64,000 nt of DNA from Filosporella fistucella (taxonomy: Eukaryota; Ascomycota; Leotiomycetes; Helotiales): positions 3,162,001-3,226,000 of the forward strand of contig JAQJZZ010000010.1 in the NCBI GenBank assembly GCA_030077755.1, in the 5' to 3' direction. Positions 1 to 11,163 of the stretch are shown in pieces (positions within the stretch are counted from its first letter, which is position 1; every line of letters begins with the position of its first letter). Under the pieces are notes generated by a model. The model was not told where the DNA came from. It did not search any database and saw only the letters and a program-made list of their open reading frames with translations. Both the position numbers and the translations under genes were made by a program.

Positions 1-2297
1 CCAATCAAAAGCTGATTATTCCGAGGGAAGTTGCGACCAACTCTGGAGAGCAAGTCGAATTTGTCTCCTCGCAAGTCAGCAATTTGACAAACCTGATCTC
101 TAAGTACCACATGAGTATGGCTGCACTTTATGATGAGGATGATTGAACTGACTCTTTGTAGACGCTGAGAGCAAGGCAATTATCGACTAGCTATCGCCCT
201 TAAACTTCTTTGCAGTCCAGAGCGATACAATGATCCGACGAACGGAAGGTACGGTAGGATGGTTGTTCGACACGAAAGAATTCAAAAAGTGGCTCAACGG
301 AAATCAAAGAGTACTCTGGTGCCCTGGAATGCGCAAGCCCACCCCGTATAGTCAATAGAGAACGCGCTAATATGCCATAGCGGGAGTTGGAAAAACAATT
401 CTTACGTGAATCTCCCCGTCTTCTGGTTCTTTGACCATGCTAAACATCTGTTTCTAGGTCCGCAATCATATCAAAACTTCAAAACTACCCATTTCAGCAG
501 AAAACAGGACTTGCCTTTGCGTAGTGCTACTATAAGAGTCAAGGTCTACATACACTTCCCAATATCATCGGTAGCCTTGTTCAGCAACTGGCCCATCTCC
601 TCGATCCCATTCCAAGCCGCCTACATTCGCTGTATAATAAATTTTGGCTCTCAAAATGTTCGGCCAGGTACAAGTGAGTTGTCGGAATTACTCAAGCTAC
701 TCATCTCGGAATTTGAAAACGTCTACATTGTAATTGACGCCCTGGATGAATGCGCTCAAGAAACGAGAAGGCAACTTATTGAGATTTTACAGGGAGCGAC
801 ACATGGGATATGTCTTCTTTGTACCTCTCGAAATTTGGGAGATGTTCAAGAAATGATTCGAGAAGCAACAACATTGGAGATTCAAGCGAGTGATGAAGAC
901 GTTGAGAAATATCTCGTGTCCCAGATCTCGAAAGCGCCGAAGCTGGTAAAATTCTGCAAGAAGAGCCCAGGTCTCGAAGCAAGCATAGTGGAGAAGTTGA
1001 CATCGAAAGCAAAAGGAATGTAAGCTGAAAGTACATTTTTCAAGGAGATTAATGCTTACAAGATAAGGTTTCTTCGTGCACAGTTACATCTGGAATCTCT
1101 GAAAACCCAAACGAGCCCACTGGGACTTCGAAAAGCGCTAGATGTTTTGCCAGAGGGCAGTGATACGATATATGACGAAGCATTAGAGCGAATTAGAAAA
1201 CAACCTTCGGAAGAATCAACATTAGCGATGAGAGTTCTCTTGTGGATAACTCACGCCATTCGGCCATTGAGAATTGGGGAAATCCAACATGCTTTGGCCA
1301 TAATGAGTTTTGAGCCAGAAGATACAATGTTGGATAAAGAAGGACTACCAGACGAAGTTGAGATAATTACCGACTGTGGTGGTCTTGTGATCATTGACCA
1401 TGAGAGCCAGGTCATCCGTCTAGTTCACTACACGACAGAAGAATATTTCCGAGATCATGAGGCAACCATATTCTCCAATGGCCGGACAGAAGTCCTACTC
1501 ACTTGCATTCGGTATTTGTCAATGGATGTTTTTCGACAAGGCTACTGTTCGACAAGTGAAGAGATGTGGGACCGATTCAAAGAATTTGATCTTCTTGTCT
1601 ATAGCTCAGTGAATTGGGCTTATTATGTTGAAGATGATATCGACGAAACGGTTCAGGAGCGAATTGTCGATTTTATTAGCAACAGTTCAGTCATTTCTTC
1701 TTTGGTGCAAGCAATATACGCCAGCAGAAACTTTGGGATAACATCGGACATTATTCTTGGATGCCCAACAGGGGTTCCAGGCATCGCACTTGCAGCAACG
1801 TATGGACTGACAGAAGCAGTTGCCCGTCTGCTAAAATTAGGGAGTGAATTGGAAGCGAGGGATAGTGATGGTCGTACACCACTTATTCGGACTGCTGAAC
1901 AGCCCAGAATTGTACTGTGGAGTTTCTGATTGGACAAGGGGCAGATGTGAATGCTCCGTGTGAATCTTTCCCAGGGTCGGCGCTGCATGTGACAGTTCAG
2001 AGCGGTCATAAAGAGACAATTCAGCTACTCCTTAAACGTGGAGCAGATGTCAATCTGATTAATGTAGCCGGGGAGACACCTCTGCATTTGGCAGCTGCAC
2101 GAGGCTACTCAGACCTGGTGAAGCTGTTAATTGAAAAAGGGGCGGATATAAATACTAGGTGTTTTCTTGGAGAGACGCTGCTTTACCGCGCAGCGGAGAA
2201 CAGGTACGCAGATACCGTTCAATTACTCCTTGAACTTCGAGGGTCGGACGTCGTTGAGGACAACAATGACCACTTAAAACTTGGTGTTACTATTTAG
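1..2297 (+). pseudogene. NACHT-ankyrin (fungal NLR-like) gene, decayed, 5' end outside window
   Basis: Reads as a fungal STAND protein: an N-terminal helical part (1-376), Walker A AGVGKT (380-397), Walker B YIVIDALDEC (724-753), a winged-helix-like part (about 1069-1750) and ankyrin repeats (about 1790-2270). Three introns are recognisable: 115-161, 406-457 and 1020-1067; each join restores conserved text such as KAKGM/FLRAQLHLESL. The reading frame is broken. TAG at 188-190 stands where Trp is expected before LSPLNFF, and TAG at 522-524 stands where Tyr is expected after GLAFA. Single-base frame changes lie near 660-675 (before SELSELLKLL) and near 1902-1907 (inside the first ankyrin repeat). 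The splice junction just before Walker A (about 327-380) does not join in frame either. Family members normally sense non-self in heterokaryon incompatibility or defence. I see no intact product. Unrecognised introns could explain one break but not all. Confidence 0.78.
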
Positions 2298-2684
2298 TTC
2301 TGCCATTAATAAGAAGTTATTACACAACTAAATAGTTAAGGCGGCCTCAAATTCTAATGAGCACGTTAATAGTAGGAAGTTACGGGTATCATCCGCATCA
2401 TCGGGTAGAGAAAGTAGGGTATAGACACACCCAGGCTAGATTGGCGGTAAATCCCAGGTTACGAAATTCCAGTGTTAATATTGGCTTGATTTAAGAGTCT
2501 AGAGTTCTAATTCGAACGTTAACGAGAATTTTGCCTTTGAGGGTCGGATGTTCAAGACAGAAACTGTAATAAACATGCACTTAAGCACAGATAAATCACT
2601 CTTCCACCTCAAAATAGCGACATCAATGTAAGTCTATGATTATAACTCAATATTCAATAAACACTAAGCATGTCATTCAACCAT
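2298..2684. other. intergenic, no gene seen
   Basis: AT-rich spacer between the 3' end of the NACHT-ankyrin remnant and the convergent GH74 gene. No ORF or clear signal; probably holds both 3' ends. Confidence 0.5.
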
Positions 2685-5123
2685 CTAATACCTCAATGTC
2701 CCTGGCAAAACCCCACTAGACCCCTCTCCGCCTGCAATATCAGCATACACAATGCCCCTCCCAAATGTCCCCAAATACACTCTTCCATACACCCTTGTAT
2801 CAGCAACAATCAACTTCGGTCCACCATACTGATGCGCATCATCGTTTATCCTAACCCAATTCTTACCCGCATCATCAGATCGGTAAACACCCTGCTTTCC
2901 ATCCTTCGCTATGTATCCCCATAGATACAGCGCAGGGTTGCTCTGTCCCGGCGCTGGTTTCCCGATCGAGAACTGAGATGCAATGAGAGCTGAAGGACCG
3001 ATCTTAGACCATGACGATCCAAAATCGGTAGAGTGCCATAGCCCGTCTTTCCCGAGTGGAAGCCAGATTTCACCTGCTTTGAGGAAGTTGACTACCGGTG
3101 CTGCTCCGGCTCCCGCAGGGAGACCAGTACTTTTTGCGGATTTGGATTTATAGGATATACCGCCATCAGTGCTGATATACCAGACACCGTCATCGAACGC
3201 ATAAAAGGTCTTGGGTTGGACTTTATCTGCGCTGAAATTGCCCGTTTGGACACTGAGGCCTTTGGGAGCAGTCCACGTCTTGCCGAAATCTTGAGTTGCG
3301 TAAGGGCCGCTGGTGTTAGCTGGTGCGATTTGGGAATGAGATGCCCAGACGAAGGATTTGGCGGATGCGTCGACAGCGATGAAACCGTTGACCCAGGTGG
3401 TGTTACCTACGCCTGGAGCGCAAGTGAGGAATTTTATCCAGCCCGAACCGCCGTTGGTAGAATAAGCTCCGTTCCCACAACCATCCGGGTATTCTGTTCC
3501 TGAACCACCTGATCGAGTGATGACATTTGGAGCTTGACCTGCCCAGTCCAAACCGTCGAGATTTGAGAATCCAGGTTGAAGGAACATTGGTTGGGGCTTT
3601 GTCAAGTCATCGTGACGCATGCCATTGATATCTCCAAGGCCGCTGTAAAGGTTCGCTCCTTCAGTGGGGCTGATCATTGCAAGCACGGCATTTTCTTCGA
3701 TACCTTGAGCCTGGATATACCAGTCTGGAGCCCAGTTAGATTCAACTCTATTGAGGTTGTCGGTAGACCAAATAGTTGCTCCGGTTCCGTACATGACGTG
3801 GTTGGAATTGAAGGGGTCAATGAGGACTGCTGCCATCCACCAACCGAACTTAGCGACACCAAGAATTGGACTTGGTGCTCCATAACCACCCCATTCAGCA
3901 TTCCAGTTGAAACTCAACCAAGGAACGGGTGTTCCATCTTTGAATGCGGCCTCCTCGATTGGATGACCCCAATATCCACCTGTTCCAGATGGTGCTGAAA
4001 GCTGTGTAACATCCTTCCACGATTTCCCACCGTCGTGAGATAGATACATGCTGTCAAGAGCTGGGCCTGGGTCACGATCGAGTGAAATTACGACGAGTGT
4101 GTTTGGGTCTTTAGCGTCGACACTAACTCCACAATAACCTCCAGGAGGAAATGATTGTGGCGTAAATGGTACTGGGAATGAATTCGTCGGTCCAGGAGTG
4201 ATGTCAGTCCACTTTGAGGTTTTTGTGTTGTAGCTGTAGACAGCTCCGTACTTGACAGCGTATGGACCTGGGAAATCGGCATATGTGATATACAAAACAC
4301 CATTTGATGCCAAAACAGCTTTCATTGGTTGAGGCCCAGTACTTCCAGGGGGCTGAGTTGGGTCGGTCTTGACAGCACTCCAGTCTTTTGGTTGACCAGG
4401 GATATTTTTCCAAGTCTTTCCACCATCGGTTGTAGAGTAGAGCCCATTTGGTACGTTAGCACCCACATAGATGGTCCCCTCCTTCTTCGGGTCGAAAATG
4501 ACGAAGACTATCCCGATTCCATTGGCAGAAGCATCCGGATAGTTGGTGATGTTGGTCCAAGTTTGGGCTCTGTCTGTAGATTTCCATAACCCTGCTGTGC
4601 GAGTGCCAAAGTAGAGCTCGTTTGGTTTGAAAGGATTGACTGCCAATCGTTCTCCATTGTTTCGACCCAAGTCATTTGATCCCATCGGGAAGGGTGCTGG
4701 GTAAATTTTGAAGGTTGCACCTCGATCATTCGAAGTAAAGAAAGCAGAATTGTTTTGGGTGATGTATTGTCCTTGGGCGAGGTAGAGGCGGTTTGGGTCT
4801 GTTGGGTCCAGAGCAAAACTTTCAGTGCCAAGGTAGTTGACATCTGCCTCACTTATGAAGTCAGTCAGAGGAAGCCATCGGTCGTTTGGCGCATCCCATC
4901 GGTATGAACTTCCAATGTCGGTTCTGGTGTAAAGCAGATCCTTCTCGGTAGGGTGGGCAATGATGCCTGTGATGAAACCTCCACCCGTGATAGCTACTGA
5001 TTTGTACTGATATTTGAAACTCTTGGTACCATCGTTTGAGCTGGATGTTGCTGGAACTGCAAGTACACAAGTGATGAGTGACGTGACAGCACTGACCACT
5101 GCTGAAAGACGAAAGGTCACCAT
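2685..5123 (-). CDS. secreted GH74 xyloglucanase
   Basis: Intronless, 812 aa. The start is the Met of MVTFRLSAVV, because it opens a signal peptide (residues 1 to about 24, cut near AVPA). The ORF extends 53 codons further upstream, but that stretch looks like 5' leader. The mature protein has the GH74 twin beta-propeller layout with many Asp-box-like repeats (STDGGKTW, SHDGGKSW, SNDRGATF). Conserved catalytic regions are present: YTRTDIGSSYRWD (Asp69) and GDINGMRHDDL (Asp498). These are 429 residues apart, matching the spacing of the known Asp pair in GH74. It should hydrolyse xyloglucan backbones in plant cell walls outside the cell. It ends shortly after the propeller (GVLPGTLRY) with no cellulose-binding module. 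CreA-like boxes lie upstream. Whether it is an endo- or exo-acting enzyme cannot be told from sequence alone. Confidence 0.95.
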   Translation of the reverse strand: MVTFRLSAVVSAVTSLITCVLAVPATSSSNDGTKSFKYQYKSVAITGGGFITGIIAHPTEKDLLYTRTDIGSSYRWDAPNDRWLPLTDFISEADVNYLGTESFALDPTDPNRLYLAQGQYITQNNSAFFTSNDRGATFKIYPAPFPMGSNDLGRNNGERLAVNPFKPNELYFGTRTAGLWKSTDRAQTWTNITNYPDASANGIGIVFVIFDPKKEGTIYVGANVPNGLYSTTDGGKTWKNIPGQPKDWSAVKTDPTQPPGSTGPQPMKAVLASNGVLYITYADFPGPYAVKYGAVYSYNTKTSKWTDITPGPTNSFPVPFTPQSFPPGGYCGVSVDAKDPNTLVVISLDRDPGPALDSMYLSHDGGKSWKDVTQLSAPSGTGGYWGHPIEEAAFKDGTPVPWLSFNWNAEWGGYGAPSPILGVAKFGWWMAAVLIDPFNSNHVMYGTGATIWSTDNLNRVESNWAPDWYIQAQGIEENAVLAMISPTEGANLYSGLGDINGMRHDDLTKPQPMFLQPGFSNLDGLDWAGQAPNVITRSGGSGTEYPDGCGNGAYSTNGGSGWIKFLTCAPGVGNTTWVNGFIAVDASAKSFVWASHSQIAPANTSGPYATQDFGKTWTAPKGLSVQTGNFSADKVQPKTFYAFDDGVWYISTDGGISYKSKSAKSTGLPAGAGAAPVVNFLKAGEIWLPLGKDGLWHSTDFGSSWSKIGPSALIASQFSIGKPAPGQSNPALYLWGYIAKDGKQGVYRSDDAGKNWVRINDDAHQYGGPKLIVADTRVYGRVYLGTFGRGIVYADIAGGEGSSGVLPGTLRY

Positions 5124-6395
5124 GACTTGAAAAGCCTCGCTGGGCAGGTTTCCGGGTGCACAATTTTCCCGAAAAATGCTTGAAGGGGAGAGAGAAATCT
5201 CATATATACATATTTCCGTGGTGAAATCTACTCTCCATAGGAAATGGAAAGACTTCGGCTTCCGCGCCGTGTTTCCTCTCACTAATGAGGCATTGCGTCT
5301 AGAGAGGGGTATAGGGCGGGGCTTGAACTGATTGAGGACTTCAGTTCATCTCATATCGGACGATCTCCGCTTGGAGATTAATGCAAGCGTGTAAGTTTGG
5401 CAGGTGAAAAGAGAAATAACTTGATAATTGATGGATAAAGGTATTTCCCCTCCGCACATGTACCTGCGTCAATCTTTCCAAGTGACGTCTGGCGAACGAG
5501 AGACAGAGAAAAGTTGGAACATGTTCACTGGCTAATGTATTGAGGCTAAATTGCCAGAAATTTTCCGCCTGTAATTGAGCTCAATCGAGGCATAGAGCTA
5601 TTGTAAACCTTGCATCGAGTCTTCCAAGCTGCGGGGTTATTGGGGCCCCGCAACTAATAGACGCTTGACCGCTGGAAGTGGATTGAAAGAAGAGTTCGCA
5701 GGATGATTGAGCCGGAAGAACCGAGATAATAGCTATCAAAGATGATCCTACGAATATGTATCATTCGCGCTGATGTCAATACCTCCTAGATGTACGTGCT
5801 ATATAGCCAGAATGCAGTAGCTGTTGATATCTGCAGCTTCCCTGCAACGATTTGGAGACGAGAAAACCAAAGCCATGGTTCGACACGGATCATTCCTTAG
5901 AGAATTTAAGGCCTAGATCATGATGCCTATTAGTTTTAGAAAAGGTCAAACCATACCTCTGCAGACCCCCAGAAAAGGCCAAATGCTGACTGTCATGTTT
6001 GGGCAATTTCCATCTGGGCTGAGAGTGTAGAAGTAAGAGAAATGGTGTTTCTTGAGATCATGGTGTGATGCTCAAGGCTCAATAAATGACTTTTGAAACT
6101 CAAGGCTTCAAGTAAAATATACATAATATAACGAACGAGACCTGAGAGGAGAAAAGGGGAAAAAAGGGAAGAATGAAATAAAGGGAGGCCGGGTAAATGA
6201 TAATCCGGATCATGTGCCCGGAGCTTATCGTTATCGCAACCCCTCTCTCGTCACCAAAAGGAAAGAATGAAAACATCAACAAACTCCTCGGACATTCATG
6301 ATCCAGCCACATCCACATCTGTCCCTCCTCTTCGAATATTTTCTCGAAAATAAGTGCGAATCTGCAACCACTTTCCTCACCCAACAGCCCTCACA
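5124..6395. other. divergent intergenic promoter region
   Basis: Space between the GH74 gene (-) and the DUF4202 gene (+). Apart from the GC boxes noted separately I see no ORF or repeat. Short overlapping ORFs at 6100-6390 are low-complexity 5' leader of the DUF4202 gene. Confidence 0.5.
5316..5651. promoter_or_regulatory. CreA/Mig1-like GC boxes upstream of GH74
   Basis: GCGGGG at 5316-5321 and 5631-5636 and its complement CCCCGC at 5646-5651 match the SYGGRG consensus for the carbon catabolite repressor CreA. The last two face each other 9 bases apart. They lie about 190 and 510-530 bp upstream of the GH74 start, as expected for glucose repression of a cell-wall hydrolase. Binding is inferred only. 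Confidence 0.45.
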
Positions 6396-6986
6396 ATGGC
6401 TGCTCAAAACTATGAAGCAGCCATCTCTCTCATCGATGAAGCCCATTCCCTCGACCCCAAAATCCACATTTCCAATGGCACCGATGTCCCTTACGAACTA
6501 CACTACGCCCGCAAGATGACCCACTATCTCTCTCTGCGCGCTCCATCTGCCTCTCCCGTCCTCAAAGTAGCAATCCGCGCACAACATTTCCGCCGCTGGG
6601 AAATTCCACGATCCAGCTACCCGATGACAAAACCAGGCTACTTTGCTTGGCGTACCTTCCTCAAAAAACGGCAAGCCGATCTTACGAAAGCTATATGTAT
6701 AGGTTGCAACTTTACAGAAGAAGAGGCAGAGGAAGTAGCGTCACTGATTCGGAAAGAGGATCTGAGGAATAATGAGGAGACACAGATATTGGAAGATGTG
6801 GCATGTCTTGTGTTTCTAGATGATCAGTTTGAGGAGTTTGAGAAGGATATAGGGGACGAAGAGAAGGTTATTGCTATAGTGAGGAAGACGTGGGGGAAGA
6901 TGACGGAGGAGGGGCATACGCTTGCATTGGCGATACCGATGAGCGAGAAGAGTAAGGGGTTGATTGGAAAAGCATTAGGTGGGTAA
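6396..6986 (+). CDS. DUF4202 family protein
   Basis: Intronless, 196 aa. The start MAAQNYEAAISLIDEAH is chosen because family similarity begins there and the context is CACAATGG; the ORF extends 14 codons upstream. The protein matches DUF4202 almost end to end. Recognisable blocks are ELHYARKMTHYL, AQHFRRWEIPRSSYP, GYFAWRTFLKKRQAD, SLIRKEDL, EDVACLVFLDDQFEEF and VRKTWGKMTEEGH. The His, Arg and Asp pattern (HYARKM, AQHFRRW, EDVACLVFLDD) suggests an HD-like metal-binding helical fold, but the family's reaction is not known to me. No targeting signal is seen, so it is probably cytosolic. It stands alone, divergent from GH74. Confidence 0.88.
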   Translation: MAAQNYEAAISLIDEAHSLDPKIHISNGTDVPYELHYARKMTHYLSLRAPSASPVLKVAIRAQHFRRWEIPRSSYPMTKPGYFAWRTFLKKRQADLTKAICIGCNFTEEEAEEVASLIRKEDLRNNEETQILEDVACLVFLDDQFEEFEKDIGDEEKVIAIVRKTWGKMTEEGHTLALAIPMSEKSKGLIGKALGG

Positions 6987-7511
6987 GGATATAACAAAGT
7001 GAACAAGAGATCTGTGTGAGCTGCATGACATAGAAAAGCATATATGGAGCATATATATATTGAACGGGGCGTTGGAGGGACAAGAAAGGATAATGATACC
7101 TGGATGGCGAGAGACCTGGAACTATCGTCTTGCAGAGAACGTATTCGTTATTGCAAAAAATGAGCTTAGTGGGGATATTAATCCCAGAGAAACGACTCTG
7201 GGCGTGGTTAGGAGGGGAGGTTCGCAAAGCCTCACTGACAAATACCCGCGCGGATAAATTTTATTTGAGATCAAAACAGATATCAGTCATTCGAAAGCTA
7301 GGTGGAAAACAAGAAAATACAAGCAACACGGAAGCGAGCTTTCTGACACATATCAAGCATCCATTCTGCCAATAAATACCTACGGAAAGTGACGTATCAC
7401 ATGCCTCCACAAGCTGACCCAAAATCCTCCTATTCGAGTCACACTTTATTTTCTTCCCTGCCCTCCCCGTAACACATATAAGATTCAAAATAGCTTTAAA
7501 CTACATATCTA
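6987..7511. other. intergenic, no gene seen
   Basis: 3' flank of the DUF4202 gene and 5' flank of the tRNA. Contains a TATATATA stretch near 7050. The short ORFs overlapping here show no protein-like features. Confidence 0.5.
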
Positions 7512-7596
7512 GCCGTGATAGCTCAGTGGTAGAGCGAGGGATTGCAGCGAAAAATTAGTTATCCCTAGGTCCGCGGTTCGAACCCGCGTCGCGGCT
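7512..7596 (+). tRNA. tRNA-Cys (GCA) with a 13-nt intron
   Basis: A cloverleaf can be drawn by hand. Acceptor stem GCCGTGA pairs with TCGCGGC (one G-T pair); the D arm is GCTC..GAGC; the anticodon stem AGGGA/TCCCT encloses TT-GCA-G; the T arm is CGCGG-TTCGAAC-CCGCG. The anticodon loop is 20 nt, leaving a 13-nt intron after position 37. Discriminator base T73 is typical of tRNA-Cys and supports the GCA reading. TTTT at 7601-7604 can serve as Pol III terminator. Confidence 0.93.
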
Positions 7597-8233
7597 TTAC
7601 TTTTGCCTTTTGAGTCCATTATGATTTCTAGAGCTTAACATGGTGTCCGATTGTTCTCTATATTACTAGCATAGGTTGAATTTTTGCATCCAGAAAAAGG
7701 AGGTAGGCTTGGACTTGGAGCTTAGAATGTAATTCTGAACGGTTTTGTTTTGAAGCTGAAGATGATTAAGCGTGCTCGGTAGAGGGGTAATTAGGGCTAG
7801 GTGGGGTAGCTCGTCAGGGGCTAACGAGGAGGTATAGAAGCAGACAATATGAAGGAAATAGCTACCTTAGGGGAAACTACAATAGGTGTTACAGCATTCT
7901 TTCTATTGTTCTAATCCTATGGAATCGTGAGGAGCCGTGGATATTTTACAGCTTTAGTATAATAATAGAAGTGATGTAATAATTGAATATCAGGGTGGTA
8001 TGCTTGTTGAGCTACTGTTGCGCAGTTTTAGTCGACCTTTTGGAGCATTCAAGTTTTCATGCAAATTCCGTCACGATTGCAGATGCCAGGGAACTTTCCT
8101 GTGAGCCGGCTAGCTGTTATGATAGATAGAGATAGAAATGCTCAAAGCAAATGAAATTCACTCCTTTCTTATAGTCTTCATGGGCTCCAGCACCTAAAAC
8201 GTCTTCTCTTTATTTTCTTTACGCCAAATGTCT
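7597..8233. other. intergenic, no gene seen
   Basis: Spacer from the tRNA to the 3' end of the FAD oxidoreductase gene; AT-rich, no supported ORF. Confidence 0.5.
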
Positions 8234-9732
8234 TCATTTCTTCGGCGCCAATGCATCAACCCCACTCAGCAATCTTTCCTCTGTCGTCTTGAAAATTCTC
8301 GGGATCCTAACTTCTTCAAACTTCTTTCCTTCTGTGGCCATCTCCGTAATGCCTTTCATCACCAACCATATAAGCGGCATCCCATGTCCTTCGAATCCTG
8401 CTGCAACAAAGACCCCTTCCCTACCAAGCACTTCTCCCACACTCGGCAGTGTATCAGAATTATATCCCATAATTCCCGTCCAGATTCTCTCAACTTTCGC
8501 TCCTGAATTCTCCCATCCGATAAAGTTGTCTTGCATGTAGTTTCCAAAATAGTTTGCTGCGGGCGAGATGAGTGTCGAGTCATCAACATTATTGTACCAG
8601 TTCTTGTGGTCAGAAAAGAAAGTGGAGCGAGCACCTCCTACGATAATCGAGCCATCAGGTCTTTGTATCAGATAGTCGAAGCTTCCATTTGCAAGGCGAA
8701 GACCATATGTGGATGGTAGTTTCGGCGGAGTAATGCCAGGTGGACAAGTAATATGGCAGCATATTCCCTTTGAAGGCACTATCTTAGAAGTGTACTCGGG
8801 GAGGAGACCAGCTGTATAGGCGTTTGTTGCGACGATGACTTTTGAAGCTGTGATCTGTCCGCGAGGGGTAATGATATTCCATTTCGGAGCGGTTTGTGTG
8901 GAATCTGGAGATGGATGGAGGGATAGGGCGGGAGTATGTGTTTGCAAATTCAGGGAGCCGGTAGCCAGGGAAAGGCGGAGAAGAGATACGAAGAGCTTGT
9001 AAGGCCAGAGAGAAGCTGCTGTGAAGGAGAAACAGCCTACACTATTCTTAACCCCGCTGACCTATGGATGATTTAGTATATGACTTGAGCAAAATAGGCA
9101 AGAATTTATGGATTACCTCCTCACATCGATCCGCATCAGTCCATTCCAAATCATTGATTGTGCTTTTCGCAATACCCCTCTCCTTCAGATCCAGATAATC
9201 TCTTTTTGCCTTCTCAGCAGCCCCAGGCACTTGGTGCACATCAAATGACCTCGTGAGCTGGAAATCACAATCGATATTGTGCTTCTTCACCAACTCCGCA
9301 ATGGCAGTCACGTGATCCAGTTCGAAATCAGCGAGTTCGACTGCTGCATCGAGGCCAAATTCCTCCTCGTATCGTGGAATGCGACTATATACTGATGGGC
9401 GCAAATGTCCCCCTAAGTTCTGTTAGATGTGGAGAGAAGTCAAATCGAAATGAGAAGATCGTACCATTTCGACCTGTTGCTCCTGAACATGCCTGACGAG
9501 CTTCCAAAAGCACCACTGATGGCTTTGGTGTTGCCGATTCATTGCCCACTAAAAGATGGTACGCAGCTGAGATACCTGCGTAGCCTGCGCCGATGATGAG
9601 AATATCGCACGACTTTGGAAGTTCTGAAGTGGAGCGATGGTCATCAAGCTCATCGAGTTCGGTCCTCCAGAAGGAAGTCGTGGAATTGTCGCACGGAAAA
9701 ATGTCTGTAGGGATAGGTTCGATGCTTCCCAT
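8234..9732 (-). CDS. FAD-dependent amine oxidoreductase (DAO family)
   Basis: Three exons, 9732-9465, 9412-9117 and 9061-8234, give 463 aa in frame. Introns are 9464-9413 (52 bp) and 9116-9062 (55 bp). The start is MGSIEPIPTD, the usual start for this fungal family; 23 in-frame codons upstream are leader. The N-terminal Rossmann motif DILIIGAGYAGISAAYHLL binds FAD. It is followed by LEARQACSGATGRNGGHLRP, typical of DAO enzymes related to bacterial gamma-glutamylputrescine oxidase. The C-terminal half has IVATNAYTAGLLP, GSIIVGGARS and a GFEGHGMPL FAD-binding segment. It likely oxidises a secondary or primary amine or amino acid, releasing hydrogen peroxide. The substrate is unknown. No signal peptide. 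It lies next to a 2OG dioxygenase on the same strand, but 1.4 kb away. Confidence 0.9.
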
Positions 9733-11163
9733 AATTTCTCTGATGGAATAGTCCAAATCGAAAGGAAGTGTGTTCTCTTCAAGGTGTTTTAAGAGGAACA
9801 ATAGACCCGAAAATACTCGCTGTATTTGAATCGTTTCGTCCTACTTTATCGAGTCTTGGTATCAAACTTATTTGATCATAGAGGTGAAAATAAATCTGAA
9901 ATATTGACTTCTTAGAACGGTGGTTAGGAATACCTCATTTCTGACCTAGAAATACGAACACCATCAGTATCAAAACAGACAGGGGAGCTTGCCCGAAATT
10001 GCTAGCCGTGCCAGAGAAAGATGAAATGAGAAGAATAAATCGACAAAAAAGTCTGATAAAACGCGACCTATCTCTTCACCTGCCTCTTTGGTCTTGATGC
10101 GCAGAAGAATCCCTCCTTATCATCAGATCTTTGAAAAATGGGGGATAAGAAGAAGCGGTGGAGCGATTGTGGAGATCCACCTCGAACCACGGATCGATGC
10201 GCCAAAGCGGGCTAGGAGTCTTGTCCGAAGCTTGATTCATGCTTGACAGTCTTATCAGATGTTTACGATTTTGATACGGTTTTTCAAAAGCGTCGTTGAA
10301 TTACATTTCTTGAACAAAATATTGCAAGACTGAGTTTGGGAAAAGACGTATTTTATGTATCGAAATCTCAAAGGCGGGGTACAATGCCCCGCCTGATTTT
10401 GTGCGGTCGTTCTGGATGGCAAGTGACAATATATGATGAAGAGACATGAGCGTATCTGCCCGTGATAATTTCAATTATACTAGAGCATGATTTATTCTAT
10501 CTGTCTATCTTTCTAGTGGTTTCAAGTACTGCTTGCAAGAAAATTGGTTGATCCAAGTATATCTCACGTGCAACAATGGCGGATAGCTCCCCAGTGCATT
10601 TGCTCTTAATTGGTAGATTATCAAATCTTTCCCATGTCACTGACCCTCAATCTACTTGTCTCCTTATATTTGGCTCTGATATCAAGCAATTTAAAACTAC
10701 CGCCGAAAATTCCATCTCACCATATCAGTCTTTTTCATTCTAGGTACCAAAGAACGAACAGTAGCCACTGTCAGTGCTACTGAAGAGTCCCCAAGTGGTG
10801 GAGTCAACAAGGGCTAGAATGCCGAGAGGAATCCCTTCGAGGTTGTATCGAATCTGGATGGGTACCGTAGAGTTGAATGTTAGTGTGCAAAACACAGTAC
10901 TTGTAGATATAATAAACAAAAAGAAAAAGAAAGTAACTCTGACAATGACAGACGAAATGCAGGGCGTCCCGAGGGCAGCACGACGAAATGTAAGAGATCA
11001 TAGCCGTCTCACTACTTCTCACAACATACGAATTGTTTTTGACCGAGAATGAGTGCGCGAGCGGAGTGGTTAGTCCCCTCATATATCAGAGTATTTGTGA
11101 ACTGTTTACCAGTACAATAGCTTGATAGATATCAGATCACTGAGATCATCAAACCATCGCGGC
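9733..11163. other. intergenic with inverted repeat
   Basis: No supported gene. Holds the 8-bp inverted repeat at 10372-10394 and an imperfect palindrome near 10758-10781. ORFs on both strands at 10774-11082 overlap each other and show no domain or coding character. Confidence 0.45.
10372..10394. repeat. perfect inverted repeat AGGCGGGG-n7-CCCCGCCT
   Basis: Arms 10372-10379 and 10387-10394 are exact reverse complements separated by TACAATG. Each arm contains GCGGGG, matching the CreA consensus on both strands. It lies about 640 bp upstream of the FAD oxidoreductase start. Confidence 0.6.

Noticed and set aside
406..1023. Open frame starting at 406 in the NACHT region as a gene of its own
   Set aside because: Its start codons lie in the 406-457 intron and its first 80 codons are the wrong frame; only the part from about 670 belongs to the NACHT sequence.
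5124..5282. N-terminal 53-codon extension of the xyloglucanase
   Set aside because: The signal peptide begins at the inner Met; the extension would bury it.
10774..11082. Mutually overlapping ORFs on both strands
   Set aside because: No domain, low complexity, fully antisense to each other.
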